From: Algihabitans sp965233705
GTDB taxonomy: Bacteria > Pseudomonadota > Alphaproteobacteria > Kiloniellales > DSM-21159
Direction of reading: 5' to 3'
DNA length: 64,000 bases
NCBI GenBank assembly: GCA_965233705.1
Contig: CBDDTF010000004.1
Location: forward strand, 310,001-374,000
Part shown: positions 43,524-51,841 of the stretch, in pieces
How positions within the stretch are numbered: the stretch's first letter is position 1
Layout of the letters: each line of letters starts with the position of its first letter
Notes under the pieces: model-generated
Told to the model about the DNA's origin: nothing
Seen by the model: only the letters and a program-made list of their open reading frames with translations
Databases searched by the model: none
Translations under genes and position numbers: made by a program

Positions 43524-43622
43524 GACTATTATTTCTCCCCGAAGGCCGAAACGTTGGTAGACCGCCGCAACTTCGGCGGGGATGGTCGACGTCGCGAGGG
43601 CGGCCGGCGGTCGGCCGCCCGG
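43524..43622 (+). promoter_or_regulatory. Duplicated 99-bp leader, copy 1
   Basis: About four-fifths identical to 44002-44100. Both begin GACTATTATTTCTCC, share GAAACGTTGGTA and end in a hairpin; here GGGCGGCCG-GCGGT-CGGCCGCCC (43598-43620). The hairpin ends 25 nt before the ATG at 43646. Probably a shared promoter/leader or cis-regulatory RNA. Confidence 0.65.
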
Positions 43623-43645
43623 TCGAAAAGCGACGGAGAAAACAC

Positions 43646-43948
43646 ATGAGCGAATCAGCAGAGGCCCCGGCTGTGACCGAGCCGGTGACGCAGAGCGCGA
43701 TGACGTTCCCGGTCGTCGTGCACGTGCCCATGGGGCGCCTGAACGACGAGGCCATCCTCAGGATGACCGAGAACATGAACCTGGACGAGACCGAGCGGAT
43801 GGGATGCGCCGCAGCCCTGGAACTCGTCGACCGCTTCGGCGTGTACTTCGACGAGGAGCTGGTCGAGGCCGCCGCCAGGAAGATCCCCGACTACGTGCTC
43901 GACGGCTTCCTCGAAAGGTCGAGGAAGGCGCGCGACGCCAAGGAATGA
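43646..43948 (+). CDS. Hypothetical island protein behind leader copy 1
   Basis: 100 residues. A polar N-terminus, then TFPVVVHVPMGRLNDEAILR and a helical remainder (GCAAALELVDRFGVYFDEEL). No family recognised. The preceding 99-bp leader is duplicated before the gene at 44123, so the two are likely coregulated. Confidence 0.6.
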   Translation: MSESAEAPAVTEPVTQSAMTFPVVVHVPMGRLNDEAILRMTENMNLDETERMGCAAALELVDRFGVYFDEELVEAAARKIPDYVLDGFLERSRKARDAKE

Positions 43949-44001
43949 CGCCGATGGCCGGAAGGGGCGCATCCGGGCGCCCCTTCCGCGCCGCCGCCGC
44001 C

Positions 44002-44100
44002 GACTATTATTTCTCCAAACAGGGCGAAACGTTGGTATGCCGCCAGGGCCGCGGCTGGGATGCTCGCCGTTGCGAGGGCGGCCGACGGTCGGCCGCTCGG
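44002..44100 (+). promoter_or_regulatory. Duplicated 99-bp leader, copy 2
   Basis: Same length and order of blocks as copy 1. The terminal hairpin GGGCGGCCG-ACGGT-CGGCCGCTC (44076-44098) keeps its pairing through a G-C to G-T change, and lies 24 nt before the ATG at 44123. The conserved spacing to the start codon suggests action on translation initiation or as an operator. Confidence 0.65.
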
Positions 44101-44122
44101 GCAACGGTACGAGGACGAAGAC

Positions 44123-44485
44123 ATGGGCAAAGTGACGACCCTGATGCCGGCCGAATCGGCGGTGGACCGCCTGATGGCGGCGATCGAGGAGGTGAAGGCG
44201 ACGCACGGCTACGGCAGGCTGGCGGTGCGCGCGGCGCTCGAACTGACCGGGCTGATGGTCCGGCACCCCACCGTGTCCGGCCGGGACGTGTCGTTCGCGG
44301 CGGCGGTTGGCGAGCGCTCGGCCACGGTGCTGGAACACGCCGCCCGCGGACAGCCGACGATGCTGAGCCGGCAGCTGCGGATGGCGGCGGCGACCGCCAG
44401 CCTCGAGAGCCCGGTATCACGGCGGCGGGACGGCGACCTGTACAAGCTGGTCGCGACGGCCCCGGCCCACCGCCACCGCTGGTAA
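44123..44485 (+). CDS. Hypothetical island protein behind leader copy 2
   Basis: 120 residues. Helical N-terminal part (ESAVDRLMAAIEEVKATHGY), a GERSATVLEHAARGQPTMLS segment, and a basic C-terminus ending APAHRHRW. No family recognised. Confidence 0.6.
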   Translation: MGKVTTLMPAESAVDRLMAAIEEVKATHGYGRLAVRAALELTGLMVRHPTVSGRDVSFAAAVGERSATVLEHAARGQPTMLSRQLRMAAATASLESPVSRRRDGDLYKLVATAPAHRHRW

Positions 44486-44494
44486 GGCAAGGAC

Positions 44495-44523
44495 GCGGGG
44501 CCCGACGCCAAGCCGGGCCCCGC
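44495..44523 (+). terminator. Strong terminator-like hairpin
   Basis: GCGGGGCCCG pairs with CGGGCCCCGC (10 bp, 9-nt loop) and is followed by TCCACTTTC. It sits 9 nt after the preceding stop and resembles phage terminators. Confidence 0.65.
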
Positions 44524-44598
44524 TCCACTTTCGGGGCTCGCGGACCCCGCGAACCGCGACAGCATGGTCCTCGTGTTCAACGCAACAGGAGACGGACC

Positions 44599-45012
44599 AT
44601 GGACGACCTTACCGATATGACCGCCGCCGAGCTGGCGGCCGAGCACGACCGCATCTGCGACCCCGCCGACCGGATCGGCGGCAGGCCCTGGAAGAAGGGC
44701 AAGGCGAGGCTGGTCGAGCGGATCGAGCGCCTGAGGCGCGATGCCGAGCCGCTCGGCGGCGCCGGGTCCGCCGAGCGCAAGCCCGAAGCCGCCGAGGATG
44801 TCGACGGCCGCCGGGAGACGGTCGGCGCGCTCGTCGAGGCGATGCTGACCACTGACGCGGCCTACGACGAGATCGTGGCCGCCGTCCGCGAGCGGTTCCC
44901 GGAGGCCCGGACCACCCGCCGGTCCGTGGCGTCGGTCGCGAGCGCGATGCGGAAGCGGGGCGCCGAGGTATCTTTGAGGCGTGGGCACAGTGGTGGAGGT
45001 AAACCGTCGTGA
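44599..45012 (+). CDS. Hypothetical island protein
   Basis: 137 residues with ACAGGAGACG ribosome site. Residues ~1-50 (MTAAELAAEHDRIC, RPWKKGKARLVERIERLRRD) resemble a SAP-like or histone-H-NS-like helix pair. Residues ~75-130 (LVEAMLTTDAAYDEIVAAVR, TTRRSVASVASAMRKRG) look like a small winged helix of the kind found in phage regulators. Basic C-terminus, so probably DNA-binding; no family assigned. Confidence 0.55.
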   Translation: MDDLTDMTAAELAAEHDRICDPADRIGGRPWKKGKARLVERIERLRRDAEPLGGAGSAERKPEAAEDVDGRRETVGALVEAMLTTDAAYDEIVAAVRERFPEARTTRRSVASVASAMRKRGAEVSLRRGHSGGGKPS

Positions 45013-45066
45013 CCGCCATCTCTCTTCGTGCCCAGTCAGTACATCCGTGGCATATTCGAGACCAAG

Positions 45067-47211
45067 ATGCTTGAAATGGACAATCAGAGAACCCTTCCGT
45101 TTGTAGGAGAAGAACGTGTTCGGTCGCGCGCAGAGTGGCGCGCGATCGAAGACGAGCATTTCCCGTTCGAGACCATCAGCGACATCGCCGAAAAAGAAAG
45201 TTGGCGAAAGGAGATCAATAGGCCGATCTATCACGTGCACAAATGGTGGGCTCAACGCCTAGGCTCGGTGTTTCGATCGATCCTGATTGGTGCCCTCAGT
45301 CCGTCCCAAACGGACACCGGAAAACTATTTTATTCGCAGGCACGATTTCCCGGCGCCGTGGTCTTCGACCCGTTCATGGGCAGCGGAACCACCCTCGGGG
45401 AAGCTCTGAAGCTTGGCTGCAAGGCCATTGGGCGGGACATTAACCCGGTCGCCTATTTCCTTGTGAGGAATGCCCTTCAAATCCACCCGAGACATGAGGT
45501 CGAGCAGACATTCGAACAACTGGCCGACAAGGTCCGTGACAGAATACTGGCGTATTACAAGGCAAAAACGCCCGAAGGTGAAGATGCAACCACCCTCTAT
45601 TACTTCTGGGTCAAGACTCTCGACTGCCCAGAATGTGACAGCCCGGTAGACCTATTTTCCAGTTACATCTTCGCGCAACATGCCTACCCGAGAAAGCATC
45701 CGGAAAGCCAGTCTGTCTGTCCCCATTGCGGCCAAATCAATACCGTCCGCTTTGATTGCGAGGAAACCCAGTGCAACTCGTGCCTAGCGACATACAACCC
45801 TAAACGCGGCCCTGCGAAAGGGACTAAGGCCACGTGTCCTTCGTGCAGCACTGAATTTCCGATAGCGGCAACGGTCAAGAAGGGCGGAAAGCCGCCAAGT
45901 CATCGGATGTACGCGAAACTCGTCCTACAGGCCGATGGAACCAAACGCTACCTTCCGATAGACGAACTCGATCTAAAGACCTTTCGCGCTGCCGCTGTCG
46001 AGCTTGAGCAAGCGAAGGGACTCTACCCTGTGGTTGGGATCGAGCCCGGCTACAACACGAACCAGGTCCTCAACTACGGCTACCGCTACTGGCACGAGAT
46101 GTTCAATGAGCGCCAACTCTTGTGCCTCGGCGTTTTGGCAAAGGCCATTTCAGAGATTGAGTCGCCCAACATGCGTGATGCGATGACCTGTTTGTTCAGT
46201 GGTGCTCTTGAGTTCAACAACATGTTTGCGTCCTTTAAGGGCGAGGGCACGGGCGCGGTCCGCCACATGTTCTACCATCACATACTCAAGCCTGAGCGAA
46301 TGCCACTTGAGGCAAACCTGTGGGGCACGCCAAAGAGTTCCGGTTCGTTCTCGACCATGTTCCGTTCCCGGCTTCTTCGCGCGCTCGATTACTGCGAAAA
46401 CCCCTTCGAGTTGCGGCTGGTAAACGGAAAGAGCACCAAGGTATATGGCCTTTCCGACCCGATCGGCCATTCGAGAGCCGACAGCTACGAACAGTTCGAA
46501 GAGGGACGGAACCTATACGTCTCGTGTGGCGATAGCTCGGAAACCGACCTACCAGACGGATCGGTTGATGTCGTTGTGACCGATCCACCGTTCTTCGACA
46601 ACGTGAACTATAGCCAACTCGCGGACTTCTTCTTCGTCTGGCAGAGACACATCCTCGGTGGAGATGGCAGGCACACAACGCGCTCGAACCACGAGGTACA
46701 GCACCAAGAGGCGGAGGAATTCCAATCACGATTGAAGGCAGTCTTCGCAGAGTGTTGTCGCGTCCTGAGCGACGACGGGCTTCTGGTGTTCACGTACCAC
46801 CATTCCAGGGCAGAGGGTTGGACTAGCGTCCTCGGAGCCTTAGCTGACGCGGGCTTCGTCATCACGGCGACCCAGCCGATCAAGGCCGAGATGTCGGTTG
46901 CAACGCCCAAAAACCAAGCCAAGGAACCCATCGACCTCGATGTCGTCATCGTTTGTCGCAAGCGCGATCACGCGCCGAAGCGTGCCGATTTGGACGAGCC
47001 GGCGGCGGAAGCGGCGGCGGCCCGTCAAATCGAGAGGTTTAGGGTTTCGGGTAGGAAGCTCAGCAGGAACGATGTGCGCGTCATATTCATGGGCCAGCTC
47101 ATAAAGCAGGAGTCCCAAGCCCACTTGCGCGATGAGCCAGAGGAGATCATCGGCGCGGAGGAGATAGAGGCGGCAATCGACCGACTCGCTAGCCCGACGG
47201 CCTCACGTTGA
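45067..47211 (+). CDS. DNA methyltransferase with zinc-ribbon insert
   Basis: 714 residues from the ATG at 45067; a GTG at 45028 would add 13. The SAM-binding motif I is FDPFMGSGTTLGEALKLG (~100-117) and the catalytic motif IV is VTDPPFFDNVNY (~505-516), giving an amino-methyltransferase (N6-adenine or N4-cytosine). Between them is a large insert with four CxxC knuckles (CPEC, CPHC, CNSC, CPSC). HKWWAQRLGSVFRSI at the N-terminus recalls DUF1156-type methylases. It lies tail-to-tail with a PD-(D/E)XK nuclease (23-bp overlap). Base composition is lower in GC than the surrounding genome. Confidence 0.82.
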   Translation: MLEMDNQRTLPFVGEERVRSRAEWRAIEDEHFPFETISDIAEKESWRKEINRPIYHVHKWWAQRLGSVFRSILIGALSPSQTDTGKLFYSQARFPGAVVFDPFMGSGTTLGEALKLGCKAIGRDINPVAYFLVRNALQIHPRHEVEQTFEQLADKVRDRILAYYKAKTPEGEDATTLYYFWVKTLDCPECDSPVDLFSSYIFAQHAYPRKHPESQSVCPHCGQINTVRFDCEETQCNSCLATYNPKRGPAKGTKATCPSCSTEFPIAATVKKGGKPPSHRMYAKLVLQADGTKRYLPIDELDLKTFRAAAVELEQAKGLYPVVGIEPGYNTNQVLNYGYRYWHEMFNERQLLCLGVLAKAISEIESPNMRDAMTCLFSGALEFNNMFASFKGEGTGAVRHMFYHHILKPERMPLEANLWGTPKSSGSFSTMFRSRLLRALDYCENPFELRLVNGKSTKVYGLSDPIGHSRADSYEQFEEGRNLYVSCGDSSETDLPDGSVDVVVTDPPFFDNVNYSQLADFFFVWQRHILGGDGRHTTRSNHEVQHQEAEEFQSRLKAVFAECCRVLSDDGLLVFTYHHSRAEGWTSVLGALADAGFVITATQPIKAEMSVATPKNQAKEPIDLDVVIVCRKRDHAPKRADLDEPAAEAAAARQIERFRVSGRKLSRNDVRVIFMGQLIKQESQAHLRDEPEEIIGAEEIEAAIDRLASPTASR

Positions 47212-48091
47212 TCCGGAAGCGACCGCGGCCTGTCGTCTTTTCGGACCGGTTCTTCGGAGTGGGGAACGGGTCCAGGAGGTCGAATTCATCAACGGGGTCA
47301 CCGGCCAATCGATAGCAGTGGAACTCGGCCGGCCCATTGTCGGGCACCGTTCGCCGTATTCGGCCAGCCACGATCAGTTCTGGATCGTAGTCCGCGAGGT
47401 CAGCGCGTTCGTGCAGCAGCGTGACCCGATGGTCGAGCACCTTGGCTCCGAGCGGGTTCGCAAAGATCACCATGGGCCGATTACGATTGGCGCCGTCTCC
47501 GTATGTGCCCACGCCAATCTCTTTGCTTCGCTGCCCCGCCACTGAGAGGTAGTAGTCGAAATCGGCGTTCAGGGCATTGCCATCGCACAGCGTTAGCGCT
47601 GTGAGAGTGCAGCTTCCCGGCTCGGCCCCCCATTCAAGGCAGACGAACAGGTAGAAGCCACGGATGTCCAGTGGAGAGTTGCTCCCGTCGTATGCGCGCA
47701 CCGTTCCGCAAGGAGGCGTGGTGTTGTAATCCAGTCCCGAGGACCGGCCGACCATACCGTTCTGGCCGCGCTCCAGCTTTTTGACCTCGATCCCAACAAT
47801 TCGCGTCAGGTCCGTCTTCAACTCTGCGCGGCTGGCTTTGTTACAGAGAGCAGGCCGAAGCAGGGCCATGTCCGGCGTGATCAGCGGGCCCGATGCTCGC
47901 TCACAGATGATGTCGTCGGGCGTTCGTTCGTGCAGGAGCGCAGCGAGATACTCGTCGAATGGGTCGTCTTGAGTGTTCCGCTTATCGCGGAGCTTGAAAT
48001 CTATGGGCGAGCCGTCTTCCGCAAAGAATACCTTCCGAAATACCTTGAATGCTTCGACTGCCAAATCACTATGCAATGCCGATCCCCACAA
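47189..48091 (-). CDS. Putative type II restriction endonuclease
   Basis: 300 residues. A PD-(D/E)XK site is visible: Asp74 in TPDMALLRP and Glu102-x-Lys104 in GIEVKKLERG, separated by a helix and strand as in the fold. The C-terminal part ends with RGRFRINVRPSG. Convergent with the methyltransferase, a normal layout for a restriction-modification pair. It starts 14 nt after the 232-residue gene, so it is probably the last gene of a three-gene operon. Confidence 0.72.
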   Translation of the reverse strand: MWGSALHSDLAVEAFKVFRKVFFAEDGSPIDFKLRDKRNTQDDPFDEYLAALLHERTPDDIICERASGPLITPDMALLRPALCNKASRAELKTDLTRIVGIEVKKLERGQNGMVGRSSGLDYNTTPPCGTVRAYDGSNSPLDIRGFYLFVCLEWGAEPGSCTLTALTLCDGNALNADFDYYLSVAGQRSKEIGVGTYGDGANRNRPMVIFANPLGAKVLDHRVTLLHERADLADYDPELIVAGRIRRTVPDNGPAEFHCYRLAGDPVDEFDLLDPFPTPKNRSEKTTGRGRFRINVRPSG

Positions 48092-48105
48092 TAAGCGAGC
48101 CTTGT

Positions 48106-48804
48106 TCAGTCGAAGAGCCGCGGCTGCTCTGCGTCGCCCTCGGGCCGCTTGCGCTCCGGCTTCGGTTTACGTTCCGCCGAGAAGGCGTCGTACGCTGCCG
48201 CGAATCGGTCGAAGGCAGCCTTGAGCGCGTCGTCTCCCAACATCGGCAGGTCGTCGAACCCAAACACCTGCGGACTGCGCTGCCCGTCCTCTTCGTCCGC
48301 GCTGGTGTCGAGGAGGTAGAGCCGGGCGCCTTCGAAGTCGTCGACGGCGAAGGTCTGCCTGATGACGGAGGCGAGGAGACCGAGCTGTTCCTCGGTCAGG
48401 TCGAACGTCTTCCACGGCTGGAGCCAGAACAGGTGCACCGCGCCGTCCTTCACGAAATAGAAGCGGGGCCGTACCGGGATGACGAGGTCTCGCCGGATCG
48501 GGAAGAGCCGGTCCTTGAGCGGGTGGCAGAAGTACGAGGCGCGCTGCGCGTCCTGCCACAGGATTTCGACGACCTCCGCGTTGCACCGCGCGCCGAGCGG
48601 CACCCTGATCCGTCGGCACGCCTCCACGGCAGCTTCGAGACTGACGGCGCCGCTGTAGAGCGGGAACGCCAGGCGCCACGAGAGGTCGTAGCTGAACGGC
48701 GGCGTCCCGGCGTCGAGGCGGTGCAGTTGCTTCACCGTGCCCTTGACCGTGGGGCGGATCGATTTTGCTACATGAGGTAGCGACGGGAGGCGCGAGTACG
48801 ACAT
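48106..48804 (-). CDS. Unknown protein between Panacea and nuclease genes
   Basis: 232 residues, no family recognised. The first ~60 residues are basic with RRLAFPLYSG-like hydrophobic strands. The centre contains LGARCNAEVVEILWQDAQRA and RDLVIPVRPRFYFVKDGAVH then LFWLQPWKTFDLTEEQLGLL, alternating beta strands and helices. The C-terminus is a charged Lys/Arg/Glu tail (ERKPKPERKRPEGD). It lies 56 nt downstream of the Panacea gene and 14 nt upstream of the nuclease, so it could be the Panacea-neutralised toxin or an accessory subunit of the restriction system. Confidence 0.65.
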   Translation of the reverse strand: MSYSRLPSLPHVAKSIRPTVKGTVKQLHRLDAGTPPFSYDLSWRLAFPLYSGAVSLEAAVEACRRIRVPLGARCNAEVVEILWQDAQRASYFCHPLKDRLFPIRRDLVIPVRPRFYFVKDGAVHLFWLQPWKTFDLTEEQLGLLASVIRQTFAVDDFEGARLYLLDTSADEEDGQRSPQVFGFDDLPMLGDDALKAAFDRFAAAYDAFSAERKPKPERKRPEGDAEQPRLFD

Positions 48805-48860
48805 CTTGCGACTCTACGGAGGAGTCGCAGACGGAGTCAAGAAAGGAGAATCCCGCCCCG

Positions 48861-49364
48861 TCAGTGCTCGGCTTGGAGGTGGTGCCGGCGCATGAAGTGA
48901 TCCCGGATGCTCTCGTCGGTGATCCGCATTCCGGGGTTCGTCGAGCCGTCCGCGACGTTCCAGAGCTGGTCCCAGGGCGAGCCGGGTTCGTGCGTCAGCC
49001 CGGACAGGCGGAAGGCGTGAAGGTGGGCGTAGGCGTCGAAGATCTGGCCGAGGAAGGTCCGCTCCTCCTCGCCCAGGTCGTATTCGGCCTGCACGCTGGT
49101 CGCCGTGAGAGGGTCGAACCGGGTGGCCCTGTCCTGGATCGGCCTGTCGCCTGCCCCCTGGAAGCACTCGTACACCGATCGCACCACGGGCCCGTGCTGC
49201 CACGCCTCGAACCGGTTCTTCACGAGGGGGTCTCCGTATCGGGCGAGGTGCCAGCCGTGCGCGAAGTAGATCAACTTGAGCAGGGACATGATCGTCACCG
49301 GCACGCCCCGCGATTCGGCGTGGTCGAGGAAGAAGTTGGCTATCTCTCTTGCGTCGTGGGGCAT
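48861..49364 (-). CDS. Panacea-domain (DUF4065) antitoxin-like protein
   Basis: 167 residues. LLKLIYFAHGWHLARYGDPL and EAWQHGPVVRSVYECFQGAG are the diagnostic Panacea/SocA-like motifs. Panacea proteins are general antitoxins that neutralise diverse toxins encoded next to them (PanAT systems). ATG at 49364 (MPHDAREIANFFLDHA) has GGTGAG upstream. First gene of a minus-strand operon with the 232-residue gene and the nuclease. Confidence 0.85.
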   Translation of the reverse strand: MPHDAREIANFFLDHAESRGVPVTIMSLLKLIYFAHGWHLARYGDPLVKNRFEAWQHGPVVRSVYECFQGAGDRPIQDRATRFDPLTATSVQAEYDLGEEERTFLGQIFDAYAHLHAFRLSGLTHEPGSPWDQLWNVADGSTNPGMRITDESIRDHFMRRHHLQAEH

Positions 49365-49456
49365 CTCACCGCGCACCATACACGTCGCGAGTCCTCCGTC
49401 CCAGAGGGCTCGCCCGCCGCTCTCGTTGTTGGCTTCCCGCTTCCGGTGCCGAGGGA

Positions 49457-49542
<86 letters not shown>

Positions 49543-49676
49543 ACTGTAACTCCATCCACCTCCACGCCCGCTCCGCCCGGGCCCCGGGAACTCGCCGTCG
49601 GGCCTCATCCGGGCCCCGGGACGGCCGGCTCGGCGCAACGCCTTGATCCGAAACGCCTTCCCGGGCGGCACACCCG

Positions 49677-49717
49677 GATTTTGAGTCGCGCGCGTCTACC
49701 GGTTCCGCCACAGGGGC
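49677..49717 (-). pseudogene. 5' half of host tRNA-Leu(CAA), island right end
   Basis: Read on the minus strand from 49717: acceptor GCCCCTG, then TG, D-arm GCGGAACCGGTAGACGC, stem CGCGA and loop CTCAAAA, ending in the core GATTTTGAG (49677-49685). The following bases towards the island do not form the anticodon 3' strand, variable arm or T-arm. Joined to 33195-33247 it gives an 85-nt tRNA with perfect acceptor (GCCCCTG/CAGGGGC) and anticodon (CGCGA/TCGCG) stems. Confidence 0.9.
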
Positions 49718-49890
49718 ACTGCGGGCTGCGGTCGGGCCAGCGGCAGAATAGTCGCTCGCGCCGCCGGTGCAAGCGCGCAGCGTTCGTGTCGGGGGCGGCC
49801 GTCGGTTTCGCGGCGTCCCGGCCCCGGGGTGCGATCCGGAAAGCGGGCGATGGCGTGGCGCGTTGCCAGTGGGCGCGCCGGCGCGCGCGG

Positions 49891-50313
49891 CTACTGCACG
49901 GGGCGGCTGGGCGGCGTGGTGACGGCCTCGGCCGGCGGTTCGTGGCAGGGGCCGGCGTGGTGGTGGACCAGGCGCCAGCCGTGCGGCGTGGGCCGGAAGA
50001 CGTTGGTGGCGACCAGCAGGGCGTTGCCGATCGCCTCGTAGCAGATGACCATGCCGAGCTGCTCGGTCTCGTGGCCGCCCAGCAGCAAGGCCTCGGGCGC
50101 GCGGCAATCGATCGCGCTGGGCCCGCCGCCCTCGAAGATCGCCCGCCAGGACTCCAGGATCTCGTGCCGGTCGGTCAGCGCGCGCCAGCCGGGATGGACG
50201 CAGGCCACCGGTCCGGCGTCGTCCCACAACGCCGCCAGCGCGGCGAGGTCGCGGTCGTTGAAGGCCTCGTAGAAGCGCTCGTTCGCCTGCAGCAGTTCGG
50301 CCAAGGGGTTCAT
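49891..50313 (-). CDS. SnoaL-like / DUF4440 domain protein
   Basis: 140 residues with the NTF2-like fold pattern: NERFYEAFNDRDLAALAALW, VACVHPGWRALTDRHEILES and a C-terminal VVFRPTPHGWRLVHHHAG-like strand pair. These proteins are often small-molecule isomerases or hydrolases of unknown substrate. First chromosomal gene after the island. The 49718-49890 gap holds no gene. Confidence 0.82.
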   Translation of the reverse strand: MNPLAELLQANERFYEAFNDRDLAALAALWDDAGPVACVHPGWRALTDRHEILESWRAIFEGGGPSAIDCRAPEALLLGGHETEQLGMVICYEAIGNALLVATNVFRPTPHGWRLVHHHAGPCHEPPAEAVTTPPSRPVQ

Positions 50314-50683
50314 GGCAGCATCCCTGTCCTCTTCATGCCTGTCTTCTTCGCCCCCGTCTTCTTGGCGCGCCGGCCGCCGGCTCCGGGCGTGGCCAGGCGG
50401 CGGCCAGGGCGCGACCTGCGGGGGCTTTGCGTCCAGGCTAGCAGGCGCGGCCGGCCGGCGCGAAGCGTCCCGGGCCCGCGGTCCAGGCCAGCGCGCGCCG
50501 CAGGCCGACACCGGCGGCAAGCCCGGGGGCAAGCCCGGCAGCAGGCCCGGGGCCGAGACTAGGGGCAAGACCAGACGGCGCGACCAGACGGCGGGACCAG
50601 ACGGCGATTGAAGGGACGCGGGCGCGGCGGCTATAGCAGCGCGGCAAGGAAGGCGACGGACCGAGGGGCGGGGGACGCAGGCG
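50314..50683. other. Intergenic region with 13-bp tandem repeat
   Basis: 370 bp between divergent genes. Three 13-bp units based on ACCAGACGGCGSG lie at 50570-50608, preceded by imperfect GGGCAAGCCCG words. No gene is seen; the promoters for the SnoaL-like and DedA-type genes must be here. Confidence 0.5.
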
Positions 50684-51271
50684 GTGCGCTGGGTGCGCGG
50701 ACTCTACGACTGGACCATGGCGCAGGCCGAGCGGCGCTCGGCCCTGGCGGTGCTTTGCGTCGTTTCCTTCATCGAATCCTCGGTCTTTCCGATTCCCCCC
50801 GACGTGCTGCTGATCCCGATGATCCTGGCGGCGCGGGACAAGGCCTGGCTGATCGCCGGCGCCTGCACCCTGGCCTCGGTGCTCGGCGGCATGCTGGGCT
50901 ACGCCATCGGCTACTTCTTCTACGCCGGCGTGGGCGAGCCGGTGCTGGCCTTCTACGGCTATCTCGAGCGCTTCGAGGCCTTCGCCGAGGCCTACAACGC
51001 CTGGGGCGCCTGGATCGTCGCCGGGGCCGGCTTCACGCCCTTCCCCTACAAGGTGATCACCATCGCCAGCGGCGTCACCCAGCTCGACCTCGGCACCTTC
51101 ACCCTTGCCTCGGTGGTGTCGCGCGGCGGGCGCTTCTTCCTGGCCGCCGCGCTGCTCTGGTGGTTCGGCCAGCCGATCCGCCGCTTCATCGAGACCCACC
51201 TGCCGCTGCTCGCCTGGCTGTTCTTCGCCTTGCTGCTCGGCGGCTTCCTCGCCCTGCGCTTCCTGGCCTGA
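50684..51271 (+). CDS. YqaA/DedA-type inner-membrane protein (VTT domain)
   Basis: 195 residues, GTG start. About five hydrophobic segments with the VTT signature FIESSVFPIPPDVLLIPMIL (~29-48) and GAGFTPFPYKVITIASGV. DedA-family proteins act in lipid scrambling and membrane-potential homeostasis. Followed by dsbB after 27 nt. Confidence 0.85.
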   Translation: MRWVRGLYDWTMAQAERRSALAVLCVVSFIESSVFPIPPDVLLIPMILAARDKAWLIAGACTLASVLGGMLGYAIGYFFYAGVGEPVLAFYGYLERFEAFAEAYNAWGAWIVAGAGFTPFPYKVITIASGVTQLDLGTFTLASVVSRGGRFFLAAALLWWFGQPIRRFIETHLPLLAWLFFALLLGGFLALRFLA

Positions 51272-51298
51272 GGCCGCCGCCATGCCCATATCCGCCGC

Positions 51299-51841
51299 AT
51301 GACCGAGACCGCCCCCGACCGTTCGCCCAACCGTGTCGTCGACCGCGTGACGCGGCTGGCGCCGCGTCTGGCTCCCTGGTTCGCCGCGGCGGTGGCGGGG
51401 GGCGCGCTGCTGGGGGCGCTCGGCTTCCAGTACCTCGGCGGCTATCCGCCCTGCCAGCTCTGCCACTGGCAGCGCTACGCCCATGTGGCGGCGCTGGTGC
51501 TGGCCCTGGCGGCGCTGCCGCTGGCCGGCGCGGCGCGGCGCTGGCTGACGCTGGGGGGCGGCCTGGCGCTGTTGGGCGGCGCCGGCATCGCCGGCTTCCA
51601 CGTCGGCGTCGAGCAGGGCTGGTGGGAGGGGCTGCCCGGCTGCAGCGCCCCCGACTTCCAGAACCTGGACGTCACCCAGCTCCGCGAGATGCTGATGCAG
51701 ACCGAGGTGGTGCCCTGCGACGCGGTGGCCTGGTCGCTGTTCGGCCTGTCGATGGCGGGCTGGAACCTGGTCTTGTCGGCCCTGGCGGGGGCGGCCATTG
51801 TCTTTCTGGTGATCCGGGCGCAACGCGGGAGCGCGGCATGA
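51299..51841 (+). CDS. dsbB: Disulfide bond formation protein B
   Basis: 180 residues, four membrane segments. The quinone-linked Cys pair is in PPCQLCHWQRYAH, and the DsbA-contacting pair in LPGCSAPDFQ and VVPCDAVAW. It reoxidises DsbA and passes electrons to ubiquinone. Its stop overlaps the coq7 start by 4 nt, a fitting pairing of quinone user and quinone synthesis. Confidence 0.92.
   Translation: MTETAPDRSPNRVVDRVTRLAPRLAPWFAAAVAGGALLGALGFQYLGGYPPCQLCHWQRYAHVAALVLALAALPLAGAARRWLTLGGGLALLGGAGIAGFHVGVEQGWWEGLPGCSAPDFQNLDVTQLREMLMQTEVVPCDAVAWSLFGLSMAGWNLVLSALAGAAIVFLVIRAQRGSAA

Noticed and set aside
43425..43649. 74-codon open frame across leader copy 1, whose translation resembles that of copy 2 (DYYFS...ETLV...EGGRRSAAR)
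   Set aside because: No ribosome site, poor start, and it ends just inside the next gene. The similarity follows from the duplicated DNA. I keep it as a regulatory leader but note the coding alternative in the finding.
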